From Notospermus geniculatus (lineage: Eukaryota; Nemertea; Pilidiophora; Heteronemertea; Lineidae), in contig NMRB01001032.1 of assembly GCA_002633025.1 (NCBI GenBank), forward strand, positions 55,353 to 119,352: a DNA stretch of 64,000 bases, written 5' to 3'. The notes under the pieces were generated by a model. It was not told the origin of the DNA. It made no database searches and saw only the letters and a program-made list of their open reading frames with translations. Numbering within the stretch: the stretch's first letter is position 1; each line of letters starts with the position of its first letter. The translations under genes were made by a program, and so were the position numbers. Below, piece after piece: positions 33,779 through 43,605 of the stretch.

Positions 33779-34474
33779 GAGATAAAGGAAGAAATGTAAT
33801 CACTCAGATTTTACAAAAGACAGACAATAAGGTCTAGGCTTACTGAAATTGACAAAACGTTGGTCTCAACCTGCCAAGTTCGGGTGACGGGTCACTAGTC
33901 TTTTTGTAAACCGACTTTTTGTAACCGTCCACCATTCACTTTCGTGGCGTAATAATAAATTAACCAAAGATGACGAATGTGAGTTGTATAGTTCAATTTA
34001 ATGAATTGATTACAATGCGGGTATGTTACGACACGCCACAGCCACGAGTATATAACGATGAAGGTAACAGTAGGACATCAAATCTTGCCGGAGCTCGACA
34101 CGAAGCACATGTTCTTTCTTCCTCCTGCATATTCGGTAAGTGTTTTACAGGTACATGTAGGCCTACTGATACTTCAGGAAACGGCGTTAGGTCAGGAACT
34201 GGTTGGGTAAGGTGAGCGGGGTTGCAGTGGCAGCCGAGAGAACTCTTCATGTTGCTGGATTGATTTGGTGGAAGGACTCGCAGTGACCAGCAGTTGGGGA
34301 AAGGTCCCAACCATTTACGTGTAATTCTCATCCTTTTTCTGGTTTCGCCCCGCCCTAAGTGGTAACTAAGGTCGTCCTAATTTCGGTCCTCCAAGTGGTC
34401 ATCACCATCCTCCTGTTTCGCCCCGCCCAGTGATAACTACCGTCCTCCCGACATATTTCACCATTTTCCTCCAC
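33779..34474. other. Non-coding stretch upstream of the signal-peptide exon
   Basis: No gene is recognised. At 34340-34430 there is an imperfect duplication around TTTCGCCCCGCCC and CCTCC. A pyrimidine-rich run ends in CCACAG at 34476, which looks like an acceptor for the first coding exon, so the promoter may lie further left. Confidence 0.4.
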
Positions 34475-34482
34475 AGGGAAAG

Positions 34483-34537
34483 ATGATTTACATCCTAACC
34501 ACGTGTTTATTCGTCTTGGCGCTGGGAGTCCAAGGAG
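34483..34537 (+). CDS. Signal-peptide exon
   Basis: An ATG follows six bases after a CCACAG acceptor. It encodes 18 residues of signal peptide plus one base, and the donor is GAG/GTAGGG. Confidence 0.6.
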
Positions 34538-36708
34538 GTAGGGTTCTTTTATTACCCCTTTTGGTAAATTTCATCCATAAACGTCCGAGGTCGCGTCAGC
34601 CGCAAATCTACAGACTCTCGTTGTTGGAGCCTGTTGTAGATGGCAGCACCGACGCTATGCCCGAATGCATGACAAAGAAGTCCCCATTTTATGCCGCGTC
34701 AACTCAGTTTGCGACTTGCGGTGGAATTCGGATTTGCTAAAGCTGGGCGCATATGGACGGCAAATCTCAATGCGGCAGGGGTGTTTTTAAAGTCGACTGA
34801 CCCAGTGCTGCTGGACTCGTCATTCAGCCGGTCAGTCGACTTTAAAAACACCCGTACGCATTGAGATTTGCCGTCCATTTGCGCCTAGCTTTAACCCTTG
34901 CTGAAGGTAATACACGTTGAATCGGGAGTTGTCCCTGTTATAAGGGTTATGTAAAGTGACTCGAAATCTCGAATTTTTGACCCGAAAAATATGACCTAAC
35001 TGCACAAAAAAAATGGGAAAATAAGGCTCGGGGGCCCTCGGGAACCGTCATAAGAAGGTGGCCCCGAGCCTTATTTTCTCAATTCACATGTCAGTGTGCA
35101 GTTAGTCATATTTTTTGCGTCAAAAATTCGAGATTTCGAGTCACTTTCCATAACCCTTAAGGGTTATGTATGTAAAGGGACTCGAAATCTCTAATTTTTG
35201 ACGCAAAATCTAACTGCGCGCTAAATGGAGAAAATAAGGCTCGGGGCACCTCCTTATTGCTCCTTAGGGCCCTCGAGACTTGTTTTCCAAACTTAGTGTG
35301 CAGTTAGCGAGATTTTTTGAGTAAAAAAATTCGAGATTTCGAGTCACTTTACATAAACCTTTAAGCTCATCGCTTCGATGCCCTATTTGAGTTGTAGCGA
35401 AGGAAGAATAACCGATCAAGGATATCTCCTTTATGGGCGGTATTTTCCGTCAAAAAGGCATATGTTCAAAGAGGGAAGTCCAAAAAGGGAAGTCCAAAGA
35501 GGGAATATTTCTACGTTGTTTCCATTAGACATCACAGAGGGAAGTTCAAAGTGGGATGTTCAAAGTGGGATGTTCAAAGTGGGATGTTCAAAGTGGGAAG
35601 TTCAAAGTGGGATGTTCAAAGTGGGATGTTCAAAGTGGGATGTTCAAAGTGGGATGTTCAAAGTGGGATGTTCAAAGTGGGATGTTCGAAGTGGAATGTT
35701 CAAAGTGGGATGTTCAAAGTGGGATGTTCAAACTGGGATGTTCAAANAAGATGTACCCACCATAAAAATTTGGTGATGATCCGATCAAAAGTTAAGGCGA
35801 AACTGCACTTTAAAGGTTTTCGGTTTATCCCCCCTGGTGGCCAAGCCAGGAATCAGATCGAACCGAAATTGGGTGTCATAGGTCATTTGACCTAGGGGTA
35901 TATGTGTACCAAGTTTCAGGTCAATAGCCCCAGCGGTTACAAAACGTGCCCTGCTAACGGACGACGACGGACGCCGGACGCCAGGTGATGGCTATAGCTC
36001 AGGAGTGAGCTAAAAATATAGTTAGCTGGTCTGATCAAAGGTGTCACCACGGGTCCACGCTTTCCCCAAACTAGTTCCTACCGAGCATGCGCGGCCTACT
36101 TTTGGACTGGCCGCTAGGTCGGAAGAATGGAGACAGGTGGCGCTGTGAGGAGTTTGCGCTTTCCCAGGGTTGAGGGATTCCATGCACAATGCTGGCTATT
36201 GAACCATCTTTTTTGAAGATGGGGTTTGGCAGAGTGGTATGCACGCTTTCCCTCAATGCTGGCGGTGTTGCCTTATGTGGAGGTTTCTGGATAGTAAGAC
36301 CGCACCTAACGCCATCTTCAGGCGGTGAATGTAATCATTCGTAAAAATAATGCGGGTTTCCATTCTTGGTAAATTTCTTTCCTGTGTACAGCCCTGCATT
36401 CATTTTTTTTTCAGATGAGTTGTGTGCCCCTGGCCAGGTTGAAGAATGGAACGTATCCGCAGGAAAGATGATAAGATTTGCAATGCGTTATTATATTTCT
36501 GACGTTATTATGAGCTCGCACCCCCTGAAGAAGCGTACTGTTGAAGCTTGCAAAGCAACCTGTGAGAGTCTGCGGGTGTTCAAGTGTAGAATATTCGTCT
36601 TTCAACACGGTAACTGCAATGTTTACGCCAACGAATTCAAGTCGGCGCCTATCACAATCGTAGACCATCAGACTTCAACTGTTGGGGTCAGAAAATGTAA
36701 CGGTACAC
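34483..36708 (+). CDS. Secreted or membrane protein with signal peptide and PAN/apple domain, partial
   Basis: Exon 34483-34537 encodes MIYILTTCLFVLALGVQG, a clean signal peptide, and ends at a GAG/GTAGGG donor in phase 1. Exon 36415-36708 follows a strong polypyrimidine acceptor (TTTTTTTTCAG) with the complementary phase. It encodes a six-cysteine PAN/apple module: ELC, then EACKATC (C-x3-C), FKC seven residues later, GNC and RKC. It ends at AC/GTAAGT, again phase 1, the phase typical of shuffled extracellular modules. The first exon itself follows a likely acceptor at 34476, implying a 5' UTR intron. Downstream exons are uncertain. The stalk-transmembrane exon at 40998 has a matching phase and could be its end. 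A role in binding outside the cell is inferred from the module only. Confidence 0.6.
34741..34890. repeat. Foldback MITE in the intron, family of 31105-31253
   Basis: AGCTGGGCGCATATGGACGG faces its inverse, and the inner GGTGTTTTTAAAGTCGACTG arms are near-perfect. TTAA is on the right, CTAA on the left. Confidence 0.65.
34944..35156. repeat. Foldback MITE, first of two abutting copies
   Basis: GGGTTATGTAAAGTGACTCG and its inverse are the ends. The central part carries an AATAAGGCTCGGGG palindrome. Confidence 0.65.
35161..35360. repeat. Foldback MITE, second abutting copy
   Basis: It is the same family as 34944-35156. The two copies are separated only by TTAA (35157-35160), and TTAA follows at 35361. 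Confidence 0.65.
35541..35750 (+). repeat. 14-bp minisatellite, about 15 copies
   Basis: The unit GATGTTCAAAGTGG is tandemly repeated with few changes (GAAG in two units, one A-to-G, one G-to-C). Looser copies extend left to about 35461. There is a single N at 35747. Because 14 is not a multiple of 3 and no stop arises, all three forward frames stay open. Confidence 0.85.
36415..36708 (+). CDS. PAN/apple-domain exon
   Basis: A 294-base phase 1-1 exon with six cysteines. See the gene entry 34483-36708. Confidence 0.6.
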
Positions 36709-37057
36709 GTAAGTGAGGGGCAACGCCGACCAAGATGGTACCCCGGTACTCATTATATGGCAATACTGTAGTCTCTTGTATTATCAATAACGCACTGGCT
36801 ATTCGTACCGTCACGGTGCAAATAACGCCAAACCAGATCTTATTCACACCGTCGTAAACGGCCAATCAGAGAGCTTCATTCAAGGCATGCCAGATGAAGT
36901 TACCGGTATCATCTCGCACAATGACGGATTTTTTTTCAATGTTCTTGATGAAAACGTTAATTTTTAACCACTACCAGGGAAAAAAGTTTTATAATCCATG
37001 GTTTTGGGCAAGGTAGGCCTACTAAAGTATCTAATGATTCCCCAGAGTTCGTATCAA

Positions 37058-37131
37058 GAGCCTCAGTGGCCGAGTGGTTTGCGTGGGTGGTTATCAAACG
37101 CAAGGCCGCGGGTTCGAGCCCCGTCATGACA
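37058..37131 (+). tRNA. tRNA-like sequence, probable SINE head
   Basis: An A-box-like AGTGGCCGAGTGG and a B box GGGTTCGAGCCCC stand at tRNA spacing, with CAAACGCAAGG in the anticodon region. The acceptor stem does not close. T-rich sequence follows. Confidence 0.4.
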
Positions 37132-37469
37132 GTTCATCTTTTATTTTCTTTTAGGTCTTCTTTCACCTCCTTTTATTCTTCTTTTCTTCTTTTATCGATA
37201 TCGTGATATCGATCCGTGTGATTGTCGGAAAACGGGGAACTGCGTAATTCTTGAGCCAACATTTTAAAAAAAAAATTAATTAGGCTACCGGTAGGGTCTA
37301 GCCCTGCTACGCCTAGCCTACGCCTATGAAAAACATTTCATCATTAATAACTGTGAAAGATGGGGTCACTGGACCCCGTCAAAGGAAAAAAATGCCCAGG
37401 CTAAAATATCATTTTAGATCTGCTGCCCACAGTCACACTGTCCGAGTTACGGTGCAGAAATTATACATC

Positions 37470-37692
37470 ACCGTCACGGTACGAATAATCATTCTCCACG
37501 CACTATTCCCACCGTGACGGTGTAAATAAGAGCTATTCCTGCACTATTCACACCGTCACGGTACGAATAAGAACCGGCGGCGCACTATTCACACCGTCAC
37601 GGTACGAATAAGAACCGACGGCGCACTATTCACACCGTCACGGTACGAATAAGATCTGGTTTGGCGTTATTTGCACCGTCACGGTACGAATA
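37470..37692. repeat. 41-bp array centred on ACCGTCACGGT
   Basis: The palindrome ACCGTCACGGT (or ACCGTGACGGT) starts at 37470, 37511, 37552, 37593, 37634 and 37675, an exact 41-bp period. Confidence 0.8.
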
Positions 37693-38451
37693 GCCCCGGC
37701 CTATCAATAAAGTATGTCTGTCTGTCTGACGAAGTTGTTCGTTTTCTCTTTTCAACGTAATCCTCCAGATCCGGTGTGATAGAATCTAATGCCCCGCCCG
37801 CCTGATGTCCCCCTGCATTGTTTGTCACAGGATTAAAGATAATGTATCACGACTTCATTTACATTCAATGTTTGTCTGTTCTAGAGTTTCGGATTGTAAA
37901 GTTCCAGCCTGAAGAAGACCCCGGTTGGGGTCGAAAATTCGCAAACACTCTGGAAATTGCCTTTTTATTTATCATCAATGTTTGTAAACATTCAATGTTT
38001 GTAAACATTGATGTTGACATTATGTTATTTTGGACTTTTGGGACATGCCAACCCACCGAATTGAATACTTTCGGTATCAAAAGAACTTCTTGAGGGGCAT
38101 CACGGCTGTTAGAAGAGGATTTTTATTCTCAATTTTGAGAAATTCTCAATGAGCTGCGAGGTCCCACGCGCTGCTGACACCAAGCGGTAACAACTGGAAA
38201 TAAGGCGCTAGGCCCTTCCTCTTTATACCTACATGTATTTAGCATGAACTTACAATAGGCCGTAAATCCATGTACGCCCACATCAAAGTTTCATGCCATT
38301 GTTTTTGGCCGTAAAGGACTATCTTAATTCTATAACTTAGTAGAGGGATCACTCACTAAGCTAATGCCGATTGCTTCATCAAGATTCTCTTTACCAACAT
38401 TTCTAATGAACGCCTCCCGTTTCGAGTAGACCTACACAATGAAATACAATA

Positions 38452-38629
38452 CAGTGGAACCTCTCTATTAGGGACACCTTCGGGACTGACAAATGCTGTC
38501 CTTAATTGAGAGGTGTCCTGATTATAGAGGTTGAAATGAATAGAAATGACCAGTTTGGGACTGAACACTGGTGTCCTGATTAGAGAGGTGTCCTCCTGGC
38601 AGAGGTGTCCGTTAAGGGAGGTTCCACTG
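38452..38629. mobile_element. Tc1/mariner-type MITE
   Basis: CAGTGGAACCTCTCTA and its inverse are the ends, with TA on both sides. The interior repeats GAGAGGTGTCC. Relatives are at 60098-60230 and 51847-52596. Confidence 0.7.
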
Positions 38630-39396
38630 TACATCGTACCTCCCCATTCACAAATTATAAAGGGCGAACAATGCCAAAACTGGAATGAATTTGTATTGAA
38701 AACAGGTTAAGGTCAAAATCTCCGTTTAATTATTCTCGATGGATCAAGAAAATGATTCTATAATATATTAGCGTCACTTCTTACCTAATCCAGAGTAAAC
38801 GGAACCAGAATTCGAGAATTTGGCGTTGGCAATGTTATGCCTTTATTGGTGAAGATATAGCCTAAATCAATTTGGCCTAATGTTTGGAGGACGTGAGAAT
38901 ATTAAAGTCAGAAACAATGATGTGTAACAACTATTTGCATCGGGTTTTTCAACGGCGATGATGAAAAACCCGATGCGAACCAACCGACGCGACGAAGTTT
39001 TGACGAACGTCAGGCCTAGTTGACGTCTCACTGGGCTTGGTGACGCCGCCCTGCCTTGATGACGCCACGCAGGAGAACTGCACTGGAGCACGACGGGAGG
39101 AAGCCTGATTATGACGTCATAATCATGCACAACGTTACTATGGTGTGCTTGGCGACATCAGGGCGAATACATCTACTTGACGACTGCGGTCAATTATGAC
39201 GCCATCACCTCAGGTTTAATTTCATAAAATCCTCCTTAATTAATTACCTTTAAGTTCATTTTCCAAAAATTTCTAATTGTGGGCCATTAATTCAACCATA
39301 TATTCATTCCACCAGTTGAAAGTGCTAAAAATTACACCGTATGTGAGATATTGTACACTGAAGTTAGACACGGCTGCCAGAACTATATAACGAAAC

Positions 39397-39647
39397 GATA
39401 GACAAATCCCAAATTGACGTAAACGGGAAAGATCTGCGCACTTCCGCCGAAATAGCAACAAGAACCTCGGTCTGAAACTGAATGACGTGACGCAGAGAAC
39501 CCCACGACAGTGACTTGGACGACGTTACGTCAGAGTTGACCATTGCTGAATCACGGATTGCGTCACGTCAGCTGGTTTCAGATCGAGGTTCTTGTTGCTA
39601 TTTCGGCGGAAGTGCGCAGAACTTGGAATTTGGGATTTGTCTATGAC
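39397..39647. repeat. Foldback repeat
   Basis: The arm with AGACAAATCCCAAATT, CTGCGCACTTCCGCCGAAAT and AGCAACAAGAACCTCG returns inverted at 39586-39647. The spacer carries CGTCACGT words. Confidence 0.6.
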
Positions 39648-40394
39648 GGTGTTCCACATCTGCTGTCTGCGTGCTGCGCATTGGCGCCGCTACGCGGCGT
39701 TCCGGGAACGTTGCGTCAAGGTTGAATTTGCAGGGAGAATACTTGTTTGTGTACCGCTAATTCAGTGCTCTCTGTTTGTTGCCGCAAACTAACCACAACG
39801 TTTGCCATATATGTTATGGTCATCACGCTACGAGGAAGACACTACGAAGCACTAGGTTCAAACGGCCGTGGCATGCCGCCAATAAATTACTCATAAGACG
39901 GAGAAAGACTGAACACAAACAAACAAACAAAATGTAAATAAACAATGATTTTCGTGGCCCGCGAAAATACCCGTGATATATAGTATCTTTAAGGGTCTTG
40001 GTATCTCTAGAGTTCAATTGAATGGTGCCGCTTAATCCGTAAATGTATTGTTGGGGACATCACATATCGGGGACATTAGCCTAGATTCCTTTACACCGGT
40101 TTCGATCTACATTACGTTTTTGACCTGGTTATGAATTGTTCCGTGTTCAATTGTGTCGCGATCGTCTTCATACCAAAACAGATCAGATTTCATCATTTCT
40201 GATTCATCTTCCGAGAAAGAATATGAGATTTGTTTCTGATCTGCAGTATGAGAATGATTCAGGGTATGTGAATGAATATGACCAATGGCTTTGTATTTGT
40301 TTCGGTCTCGCATACCCATCCCCAATCTGAATCATTGGATATACTGGTCTATTGGTGGGAAGACGCCGTTTTAAGTCTCTGAAGCAGATTCAAA

Positions 40395-40503
40395 ATGAAA
40401 TGTCCAACTTCCACTTATCATGATCCCATTTCCTTGTCGTGTCGGCCTTGTGAGGAACTCTGCCGCCCATTATTGGCTCCCTGTCGGAAATATTGTCGTG
40501 ATT
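40395..40503 (+). CDS. Cysteine-rich repeat exon of the BCMA/TACI-like gene
   Basis: It encodes 36 codons plus one base, from MKCPTSTYHDP to KYCRD, and ends at GATT/GTAAGT. Confidence 0.6.
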
Positions 40504-41281
40504 GTAAGTAAATGTACATGTACTTGATCTGGTCTCGGATTTCGTTTGTGGAACGGGAATCCCCCCCAACGATGTTTACCCCATATTCATAAACCTAAAG
40601 TCTTAAGTGTGACGCTTATCCTTTGTTCAACACAAAAAGATAAGTGCCACACTTTGACTTAAAGCCGCACTGTATTGAATTCAGAAAGTGTCTACGTCCT
40701 CCGACGTTAGTGTAGTGTAAAATGTACTATGCTCTATGTGGATACATTAGACCTCTGCCTGCAGTTTTTTCGATGCCGTGCTGAAAACTAAGCATTGATT
40801 TTTTAAGTACGTATCATGCAAGCATTTTGGGGACCTTCATCAGGCTGTGAGACCTCTACCTACAGTCTCCCAACACTTTGAACATACCGTAAAATTCAAT
40901 ACTGTTAAGTATGTTTATGAATATAGACCCTGATCTTCATCTCGATGCAGCTGGTTCATATGATTGTTTGACAAGTCGAACTTTCAACTTCTTCCAGATT
41001 ATTCCAAAATATTTTCCACGACAACTGCGAATGCTACAGCCGTCGGATCGACGTCATCAACCGCTAACACCACACTGGGAGTGACGTCATCACTAGCAGA
41101 TCCCACAATGCCCTGGTGGGCAGGAATTGTAATTGCATTTGGAATCTTGGTGTTGCTGGGCTTTGTCTTCATCATACTTTACAAGAAGAAGAAGATCCTT
41201 GTGTTACCGTCGTTTTCTGATCTTTGTCGGAAACTTACATGTAGAGATCGGTATAGGAGGCCAACACCAGCAGAGGACTAG
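40395..41281 (+). CDS. BCMA/TACI-like TNF-receptor family protein
   Basis: Two exons (40395-40503 and 40998-41281) join in phase (phase 1; GT...AG) into 130 residues. Residues 3-34 form one cysteine-rich repeat with spacing C-x12-C-x2-C-x3-C-x6-C-x3-C. A Y-x-D stands after the first Cys and a K-Y-C at the end, the pattern of the BAFF/APRIL-binding repeat of BCMA and TACI. A Ser/Thr-rich stalk (residues 37-74) has two N-glycosylation sites (NAT, NTT). One membrane span follows (about 76-98, WWAGIVIAFGILVLLGFVFI), then KKKK and a 32-residue tail without a death domain. There is no signal peptide if the ATG at 40395 is used. BCMA likewise has none. An in-frame TGA lies 15 bases upstream of that ATG, beyond two possible acceptors. 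The D-x-L contact motif of vertebrate receptors reads D-P-I here. The first exon could instead be internal (phase-2 acceptor at 40384 or 40387), and the second exon could also serve the apple gene. Confidence 0.6.
40583..40925. mobile_element. MITE copy split by a 242-bp TTAA insertion, intronic
   Basis: The outer parts match the intact 108-bp MITE at 48543-48650 (ATATTCATAAA, CTTATCCTTTGTTCAACACA, AAGATAAGT, TTTGACTTAA). The insert 40663-40904 is flanked by TTAA and has ACTGTATTGAATTC facing AATTCAATACTG. Confidence 0.65.
40998..41281 (+). CDS. Stalk, transmembrane and tail exon of the BCMA/TACI-like gene
   Basis: The acceptor is CTTCTTCCAG at 40988-40997. The exon encodes a Ser/Thr/Asn stalk, one membrane helix, four lysines and a short tail ending PTPAED, with the stop TAG at 41279-41281. 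An AATAAA lies at 41674. Confidence 0.6.
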
Positions 41282-41532
41282 GCTCGTGCTTCGGCCACGG
41301 ACCTATCAACAGTCGCAGTCAGTTGATGGTCCGTGGTCAAAGAAAATCTATGGACGAAATCTTAATGACTTGTCGGCATTCCAACAAGAATATCATGGAT
41401 TGGAAATTGTGAACATCGTGATTAATACCTCGGCGACTGTTTTCTAGTGACACCGGAGGCTACAAGGGACCGAAAAAGGGCATAATGCATCATAGGCCTA
41501 AGTGACTTGTTTAATTTTGATGCAAATCCGTG

Positions 41533-42976
41533 CCTGGAAAATTCGTCCCCGAGGAAAATTCGTCCCCGGGGAAAATAGGTCCACATGGATTATTCCTGGG
41601 AAATTCAACGCTTGACTTGAAGTTGAATCAATTATTTGGAGCTGAGATGCCGAATTTACATGTGTTCTACGTGAATAAAGTGAACCTCAGGAATTTCTTC
41701 TTGAGTTTCCGTGTGTGTGAATATGCTTGATACTCAGGGCAAATCCCTGCAGCCCTAAATGATAGTGATCATTTAAAAACTTAGTAGATGCTTTTTGCAT
41801 CTCCAAAGCATTACATTGTATAGGTCTTCAATTCAGGTCCGTGATCAAGGTGATCTCCTTTTTGCAATGATCTTTCAAAAGTTTTGAAAGATGCTAAGTA
41901 AGTGTGATAAGAGGATTGTCCTCCATTGTGATATCCTGTCAGTTTTTAGCTCTTAATAAAACTTATATTGTAGATATTATTGTTTGCATTTCCTTTTGTT
42001 TCTTAGGACGACATCCTGAATCATCAGCAGACCGTATCACACTCCTTTGTCGCTTATACCTTGGCACTCTGAACCACAGAGTCATGACTTTTATTAATTT
42101 ATCGTCATTGACTCTGATGTATCATGGCCGCCATATTGCAGAGACTACTTATTTTCAGTGGTCATGTGATCTCATGTGACAAACAAGATGGCCGGAAAAC
42201 GTTAAGCAAACGTTATAAAGTAGATCACCAAAAACACCGAAAAACCTGCTATAAACACCGGTTTAACACCTGTTTAATGATGGAATAAATATATTCATCC
42301 GCTATGTACACGATGTATGTTGAATTACAAGCAAAATTGTCGTCGTTTCAAGGGACTATTCAACATGCGGATGCAACTTGGATGTTAGTCGGTCAAGCTT
42401 CTTACTTCCGGCGCAGTGCGGTAGAATTCACCGCTGTATCGCTGCGCAAGATGGCGCCCATAATGCAGTCGAGATATGTACGGAGGCCCGTCGGAAATAG
42501 CCGAAGTAGGCTACATACGAAGATGACGTCGATTGATACCTTGGAGGAATTTTTGAAAAAAATAGTAACTTAGGCTGAAATTCTCATTATATATATTTTA
42601 ATTCTCATTACATATATTTTAATGTCCCATACCGGTAGCGCTTTCCTTCCTCTTGGAAATCTCCAGTTGGAGGAATTATATTTTGTGAAGTGTAACTCCT
42701 CCAAAAAGTTATACTTTATACTTTATGCAAGTACATGTAAGAGGAGGTAGGGAGGTAGTGTTTGATCCAATGGATAATCTTCTCGGACCGACTTTCCCAC
42801 AAAGGGAAATTCCTCATGGACATCGTCTCCATGGGGACTAATTTTCCTCGGGGACTAATTTTCCTCGGGGTCTAATTTTCTAGGGACGAATTTTCCGGGG
42901 ACGATCTTTCCAGGGCCGAATATTCTCCAGGGACGAATTCTCCTAGCGGACGAGTATTCCGGGGACGAATTTTCCT
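41533..42976. mobile_element. Element bounded by GGGGACGAATTTTCC-type repeats
   Basis: The left end has two units of AAAATTCGTCCCC. The right end (about 42830-42976) has about nine imperfect inverted units of GGGGACGAATTTTCC. The interior is non-coding. Confidence 0.5.
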
Positions 42977-43454
42977 AGAGCCGTATGTATAGGCCTATAG
43001 CTAGCTGTACATTTTGCAAAATAAGTGAAGCCTCCAGCTTGAGTGAAGCAGTGATGCCGAGTGTAGAATCCCCCCNCCCCCCCCCCCCCAATGTTACTCA
43101 ATTGATTTCCTTAGAGGGTTCGTCACAAACAAAACAGGCGGACATCAGCAGAAGGGGGATTAGATTCTATACAGTGTACCACACAGGTGCATGTACGAAA
43201 CGGTTGTGAAAGGAAAAGTCGGGCTTCCCCTCGGATTTCCCTGCCAGAAATAGACCACGCAAGGTGACTAACCAGTCTATTGTTGTATCGATTTTACGTA
43301 GGCCTATACGTGACCAATGCCATGTTCATGATGATTTCGGGTTTCTGTCGGCGACTTGGGACCACAGGACCAAAGTCCACATGAATATTTGGGACGCTGA
43401 GTGTCCCAGAAGTCAGAGTGTTTACCGTCAGTCTGTCGACGTCCACAATGACCA

Positions 43455-43580
43455 GGGGCCATATTTATGAAGCCTTCGCAAATTTGCGTGCCCGCAAATC
43501 TATGGTAAAAGGCAGTCATGCAGTGAGCAACCAAACAATACACTTGCGTGCACGCAAAGTTGCGAAGGCTTCATGAATCA
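43455..43580. repeat. Foldback MITE
   Basis: CATATTTATGAAGCCTTCGC faces GCGAAGGCTTCATGAAT. The inner GCAAATTTGCGTGC arms pair. Confidence 0.6.
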
Positions 43581-43605
43581 CTACTGTGCATGCAAAACCC
43601 TTAAA

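Larger units (their letters stand above)
36801..37692. mobile_element. DNA transposon with palindromic subterminal repeats
   Basis: The left arm (36801 to about 36855), TATTCGTACCGTCACGGTGC, is inverted at the right (about 37640-37692). The right side carries six units at a 41-bp period and the left about one and a half. There is no ORF. A tRNA-like sequence lies in the middle. Confidence 0.6.
37837..39988. mobile_element. 2.15-kb TTAA-flanked insertion
   Basis: It begins AGATAATGTATCACG and ends CGTGATATATAGTATCT, a short imperfect inverted repeat, with TTAA at 37833-37836 and 39989-39992. Inside are a CGACCCCAACCGGGGTC-type fragment (about 37910-37960), a CAGTGGAAC MITE and a foldback at 39397-39647. 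No transposase is visible. Confidence 0.65.
37773..40101. mobile_element. MITE split by a 2.15-kb insertion
   Basis: The left part (CCGGTGTGATAGAATCTAAT to GGATTAA) and the right part (GGGTCTTGGTATCTCTAGAG to TTTACACCGG) together equal the intact copy at about 47160-47345. Confidence 0.65.

Noticed and set aside
35378-35895. Repetitive proteins encoded by the 14-bp minisatellite
   Set aside because: All three frames are open because the unit lacks stops. There is no start context, domain or splice support.
37470-37692. CRISPR-like array (regular repeats with spacers)
   Set aside because: The whole 41-bp unit is repeated, so there are no unique spacers. It is the subterminal array of a eukaryotic transposon.
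41674-41679. Definite poly(A) signal of the BCMA/TACI-like gene
   Set aside because: AATAAA is present, but it lies inside a repeat and is too short a word to call without transcript ends.
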